A stretch of DNA of 64,000 bases. Source: Brachynemurus nebulosus (lineage: Eukaryota; Arthropoda; Insecta; Neuroptera; Myrmeleontidae). Made by a program: the position numbers and the translations under genes. Positions 59,960-64,000 of the stretch are shown in pieces; positions within the stretch are counted from its first letter, which is position 1, and the number at the start of each line of letters is the position of its first letter. The stretch covers positions 33,876,108 to 33,940,107 of the forward strand of contig JAPWDM010000005.1 in the NCBI GenBank assembly GCA_035578155.1, read 5' to 3'. A model generated the notes under the pieces. It was not told the origin of the DNA, ran no database searches, and saw only the letters and a list, made by a program, of their open reading frames with translations.

Positions 59960-60652
59960 CTAGCCGTACCCGTGACGTTGTTGACGCGAAACGTTGAGTA
60001 GTTTATTTTTCAAAATTGTAGTTTCTTGCAACACAAAATGCATTAAATTGACAATTGTGTATTTATTGTATTTTTCGGTACACGATTAGCAACATTTTCT
60101 TTGATTCCAGATTCAGAAAAATTTCCAAACCGATAGTACAATATTGAATTTATTTACATTACATTTTGTTACTATAGTTATGAAATTATGAAATATGTAA
60201 ATTTACGTAATGTGTATACATGCTTAAAATGGTTTTTCCATTTTCCCATGGGAATGAGACATTTTTTCGAAGTGAAAAGTATCTTAGATGTTGATCCAGA
60301 TAAAAATTTACCATCACACCAAACTTCATTAAAATTCGTCCAGTAGTTTTTACGTAATGTGTGTACAATGCACATGATCAAAATAGTTTTTCCATTTTCC
60401 CGTGAGAATGAGACATTTTCCCGGAATAAAAAGTATCTTAGATGTTTACCCAAGTAATAAGTTATCATCACACAAAATTTCATAAAAATCCGTCCAGTAG
60501 TTTTTACGTGATGCGTGAACAGACAGGCAGAAAGACAGACAGACAAAAATTTTAAAAATCGCTGTTTTGATATCTACAGTACCAGGACAATTTTCAAAAA
60601 ATATTCCATGTACAGAAACGGTCTCGTCACAGTTTTATTATATGTATATAGA
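59960..60652 (-). mobile_element. non-autonomous Helitron with internal tandem pair
   Basis: On the minus strand it starts TCTATATACATATAATAAAA after an A and ends GGGTACGGCTAG before a T. The body has a unit of about 150 bp in two and a bit copies (TTACGTAATGTGTATACATG at 60203, TTACGTAATGTGTGTACAAT at 60350, TTACGTGATGCGTG at 60503), each with TTTTTCCATTTTCCC and AAAGTATCTTAGATGTT, followed by a CAGACAGACAGAC run. The 122-codon minus frame here simply reads the two repeats. The 3' hairpin is weak. Confidence 0.6.
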
Positions 60653-62128
60653 TGATCAAGTAATTTTAACTACAAAAATAAAATCTATGACAACGAAATT
60701 CAAAATAAAAGAACAAGACAATTTTTGAAAATTCATTTTTCGGACAGCTGTGAAGACAAGAACAAAATTTTTAAGTATTATTATTTTTGTAGATGTATTT
60801 TTGAAAATTTTTTTGTTATTTTAATTATTGAAATGGAGAAACCTGAACATAACTGGTAATCAATTTTTGACAATTATTTCTTATTTTATATCACAATACA
60901 AATTTTGTTTCATAAAATTTACAGTAATTGTACCACGGCTTGTGATCGTTGTAACAGAAAACCATTAAAAGAAACTAAACCAAAAAATAAGGCAATATCG
61001 ATTGAGAATTCAAATACCACTGGCAAAGTATAGAAAGCAACATACCTGCGAATAAATTAATAAATTATTTGAAAATTTAAATAATAAGGTTACATTTTTT
61101 AAAATAAATTGTCAATTTGTCAATTTTTTCCAAAAATTTATCCAATTATTTTAAAAGTAATAATTTTAAATATAGGTATTTTGCTTGATGTTAAATAATA
61201 ATCAAATCAAAATTTCAAAAACGAAAATGTAAATTTTTAAATTGATTTTTTTGAGTTACATAATACTTGTTTAAAATATTTACATAAGTGTGTAAATTAA
61301 GCAATCACACTAATATTTAAATAAAAATGTTGCATAAAATATTTTGTGTTTTTGTCTGAAAAAAAATTACAAATTTATACGGCAAGTGAGCTTAGTTGAT
61401 TGGCTTAATATTTGCAGTAATGTTGTAATTCTCACTGATTTACTGTTTGAATGAAACTGATTTATTACATCGAGACCAAAAATATAAAATAAGACATAAT
61501 TTTTTATGTTGTAAAATATTATATAATTTTTCTACAGATGTATGACACAGGCCCACCAGGTTTTATTTTCTACTTAATTTTGGATGTCGGTGATAATTTT
61601 AATATTTGGCGATGGACCCGGGATAATTCTTCCTGAGGCCCTTGAGTTTTGAAACATTGTTCAATTTTCAATCTGGGATTTAACAGTCCTATTGTTGTAG
61701 TTTATAACTGGCCAATTTTTATTAACATGAAATATTAAAGAAGCCACTATAGTAGTCGACACATATCTCGTTTTTAAAATATTTAAATGATAATACTATT
61801 TTTGAAAATTTATTGATGATTTTTGAAAATTAATATTTCTGGTATCCGTTAACAAAACTGTAAAAAACTTTCGCACACATTGCAAATTTATAATTCATTA
61901 ATTAGGTATTCAAATGAACCTGTCGTAACCAGTAGTACAGCAAAAAATTTCTTAATAATTCAACTTTTATCGATAAATTTTGAAAAATCATCTGATTCGT
62001 AATTTTTTTTTATACCTATAATATTTTTTAAAAATATAATAAATACCCCTATAAATAAGAATTTATTAATTTTGTAATAATATTTTTTTAAAATTTCGCA
62101 ACGAAGGCGTATCCAAAATTAAAACATG
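60653..62128. other. AT-rich intergenic DNA
   Basis: Nothing recognised. Confidence 0.5.
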
Positions 62129-62130
62129 TA

Positions 62131-63400
62131 GGGGAGAGCGGTGTCAATTGTAACAGGTGTCAATTGTAACAATGGTTGCTATTCCGCCATCTAATAGTTT
62201 TAAGTAAAAAGAACAGTTCCAGAGTGTGTATAAGAGTAATTTGTTATACCGACTGAAATTTTAAAAGCCTTAACCCTACCAATCAGTTTTTATTACAGTT
62301 AATAAAAAAACACATTGAAAAGTAAATGTCAGAGCAGTGATAATTTTTCTTTTGGTGTGAAAATTATTGCAATTTAAGGTAAATTGAAATGATTATATGA
62401 TAAATTATTCTATCCTTTTTAACATAATCACACAACTTTAAATTTAAAAAAATGTAATATAGAAAAAATTTAAGTTTATTTGTTTCAAATACGGTTGGTG
62501 TCAATTGTAACAATGAATTTGGTGTCAGTTGTAACATGTTTTAATTTACGTAAACAATCATTTTTAAATTTAACGACATTTTTTTTGAGTTTATTTTAAT
62601 TGTATACAACTTTGGTTTATTTTAATTCTATATATTCTCCTATACTACCATTGGATAGTATAGGTTAAATTTTAGAATAATAATTTTTAAATATAATTTT
62701 TCCTTTTATAGTTACATGAAAAATGGTTAAACCGCGGGAAAGGAAAACGAATCGAGGTTCAGTAAGTTAAGCAACATACAAATTGCTGCAGAGGAAGTAA
62801 TGTCAAGGAAAAAATCAATTCGAAAAGTTGCACGATTTCTCAGATAATGAATTTTTCTACCTAGATTGCATGGAACCGTATTCTGAAAGCAAAGAAGATT
62901 GGCTACAATCTATAACCTGCAAAGGCTGGGCACATATTAATTGTGCAGGAACGAAACATAATTACTAATGTATCAATTGCACATCAGAATATAAAAAATT
63001 TATATTTTCATTTTGAACGTACCAATTAAGTAAAATTTAACAGAATAAAGTTTATTTTGTTTATTTGAATAATATAATTAAATAATTATAAACCAAAATT
63101 AAATAAATAAAAGTTTTTTATATGTAATATTGTTTTTTATTCTTTTAAATATGTATGTGTTACAATTGACACCAAGGCTGTTACATTTGACACCACTGTG
63201 GTGTCATTTGTAACAAAACAAAATGTCACCTTTTTGTCTATTTATTTCGCAAACTAGATACAGAAAGTCCAAAAATCGGTTACTAATCGATTGCCAAGAC
63301 TTGATTTAAGTGTTCTACCAAATTTTGAACGTTAAAAATAAAATCTGTAGATATTACAGTGGTTTTTATCAAAAATGTTACAATTGACACCGCTCTCCCC
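62131..63400 (+). mobile_element. pogo-like element D with decayed transposase ends
   Basis: The ends GGGGAGAGCGGTGTCAATTG are perfect inverted copies for at least 24 bp, with TA on both sides (62129-62130, 63401-63402). The word GGTGTCAATTGTAAC occurs at 62140 and 62156, 62497 and 62521, inverted at 63159 and 63180, direct at 63200 and inverted at 63377. Between the clusters lie the N-terminal and C-terminal pieces of a pogo-type transposase with the DDE part missing, so this is an internal-deletion derivative and the best guide to the whole group. Confidence 0.9.
62723..63015 (+). pseudogene. pogo-like transposase remnant: N-terminal HTH start joined to C-terminal zinc finger
   Basis: From the ATG at 62723 the frame reads MVKPRERKTNRGS, the typical opening of pogo/Tigger transposases, then a stop in GTAAGTTAA. 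With a one-base shift it continues AEEVMSRKKSIRKVARFL, the first DNA-binding helices. Directly after comes DCMEPYSESKEDW, TCKGWAHINC and CINC, the C-terminal zinc finger. The catalytic DDE region between them is absent. Damage includes one stop after residue 15, one frameshift and one stop in the finger. GTAAGT at the first stop could instead be an old intron donor. The product cannot work; it once bound the terminal repeats and moved the element. Confidence 0.75.
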
Positions 63401-63402
63401 TA

Positions 63403-64000
63403 TCTCTTTAATTAATTTAATTTTAAAATCGTGATAAATCTATTATTGTTTTCTATTATTATTAAAAATTCTAAGAGAAATGAACAATTCAATTATTAAG
63501 TTTTTGTTAACAAAAAATCCTTGAGTTATCTTAATTATTTTCGAAAAAAATTTACTTAAAAACATTTATGTATTATTATAAAATGTTTCAAATTTTAACT
63601 ATTAGTTAATAATCAGATATAGTACACAAGTTCAACTATAATTTAGAGTTGTAAAAATTGCCTCTATAAAATTATTAGTCTTTAATTAAAACTCTAGTTC
63701 ATTGATATGTAAATATTCTCATCGTAAGATAATATAAACGACTTTTTTCTTTTCTTTAAAAATTAAGTCATAAATTACGGAAAATTATAAACCAATTCCC
63801 ATGCAAAGTTTTTAAAGACTGGTTTTTTTTCTATCACTAATTACAATTCATTAGCACGTAAATATTCTAATCGATTAGAAAAATATATAGGTACAGACTA
63901 TCATCAGATGTCTCTTTTTAATACAGTATTTTAAATATAGACGATCCTTTCTAGTAACATTCTGATGGATATAGGTATCTGATATCATCAAAATAATCGA
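63403..64000. other. AT-rich intergenic DNA
   Basis: Nothing recognised up to the window edge. Confidence 0.5.

Noticed and set aside
60178..60546. 122-codon minus-strand open frame
   Set aside because: It reads two tandem units of the Helitron body, repeats itself and resembles no protein.
1..64000. CRISPR arrays, bacterial operons, tRNA or rRNA genes
   Set aside because: No spacer-repeat arrays, ribosome-binding sites, cloverleaf-capable sequences or rRNA segments were found. The direct repeats present are transposon parts or diverged tandems.

Overview
The window is strongly AT-rich, holds no host gene I can recognise, and is densely populated by eukaryotic transposable elements. The mix is an insertion-intact errantivirus (Gypsy-type insect retrovirus), pogo-like and hAT-like non-autonomous elements, Helitrons, TTAA-flanked foldback elements and long (AT)n runs. 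That points to an insect nuclear genome, intergenic and probably repeat-rich. Order and species cannot be settled from the sequence; a hemipteran such as an aphid relative is only a guess from the base composition and repeat style.

Layout. 1-13 kb: AT-rich DNA with a Helitron (1779-2346), a small GC-richer foldback (4275-4480), an hAT element with a perfect 8-bp target duplication (5232-6344), a 200-bp tandem duplication (8270-8668) and a reverse Helitron (10714-11037). 13.2-14.25 kb: pogo-like element A. 14.25-19.3 kb: nothing recognisable. 19385-26863: a complete errantivirus inserted in an (AT)n microsatellite. It has two 302-bp LTRs that read as identical, a tRNA-Ser primer site, gag, pol in the -1 frame, and env with a furin-type site and a membrane anchor. 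27-34 kb: foldback elements and tandem repeats. 35-51 kb: pogo-like E, B and C, hAT elements G and H (C is nested in H), and a Helitron interrupted by a TA-flanked element. 52-64 kb: a 697-bp TTAA foldback, hAT element I, a Helitron and pogo-like D.

Two things stand out. First, the errantivirus has a strong 5' splice site just inside a seven-codon leader ORF upstream of gag. A frame-compatible 3' splice site sits before env, in codons rich in hydrophobic residues. The leader ORF would therefore be an upstream ORF in full-length RNA and the signal-peptide start of Env in spliced RNA. Second, five pogo-like elements (A-E) each carry their own family-specific 13-15 base word. The words differ between families, but their layout is nearly the same: two copies at one end, a cluster about 350 bp in, another cluster about 200 bp from the far end, and one copy at the far terminus. 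Two of the five (B, D) still carry recognisable decayed transposase pieces that fix the orientation, and these agree with the layout.

How the parts work together: gag, pol and env form one proviral transcription unit driven from the 5' LTR. All other elements are non-autonomous and would depend on enzymes encoded elsewhere.
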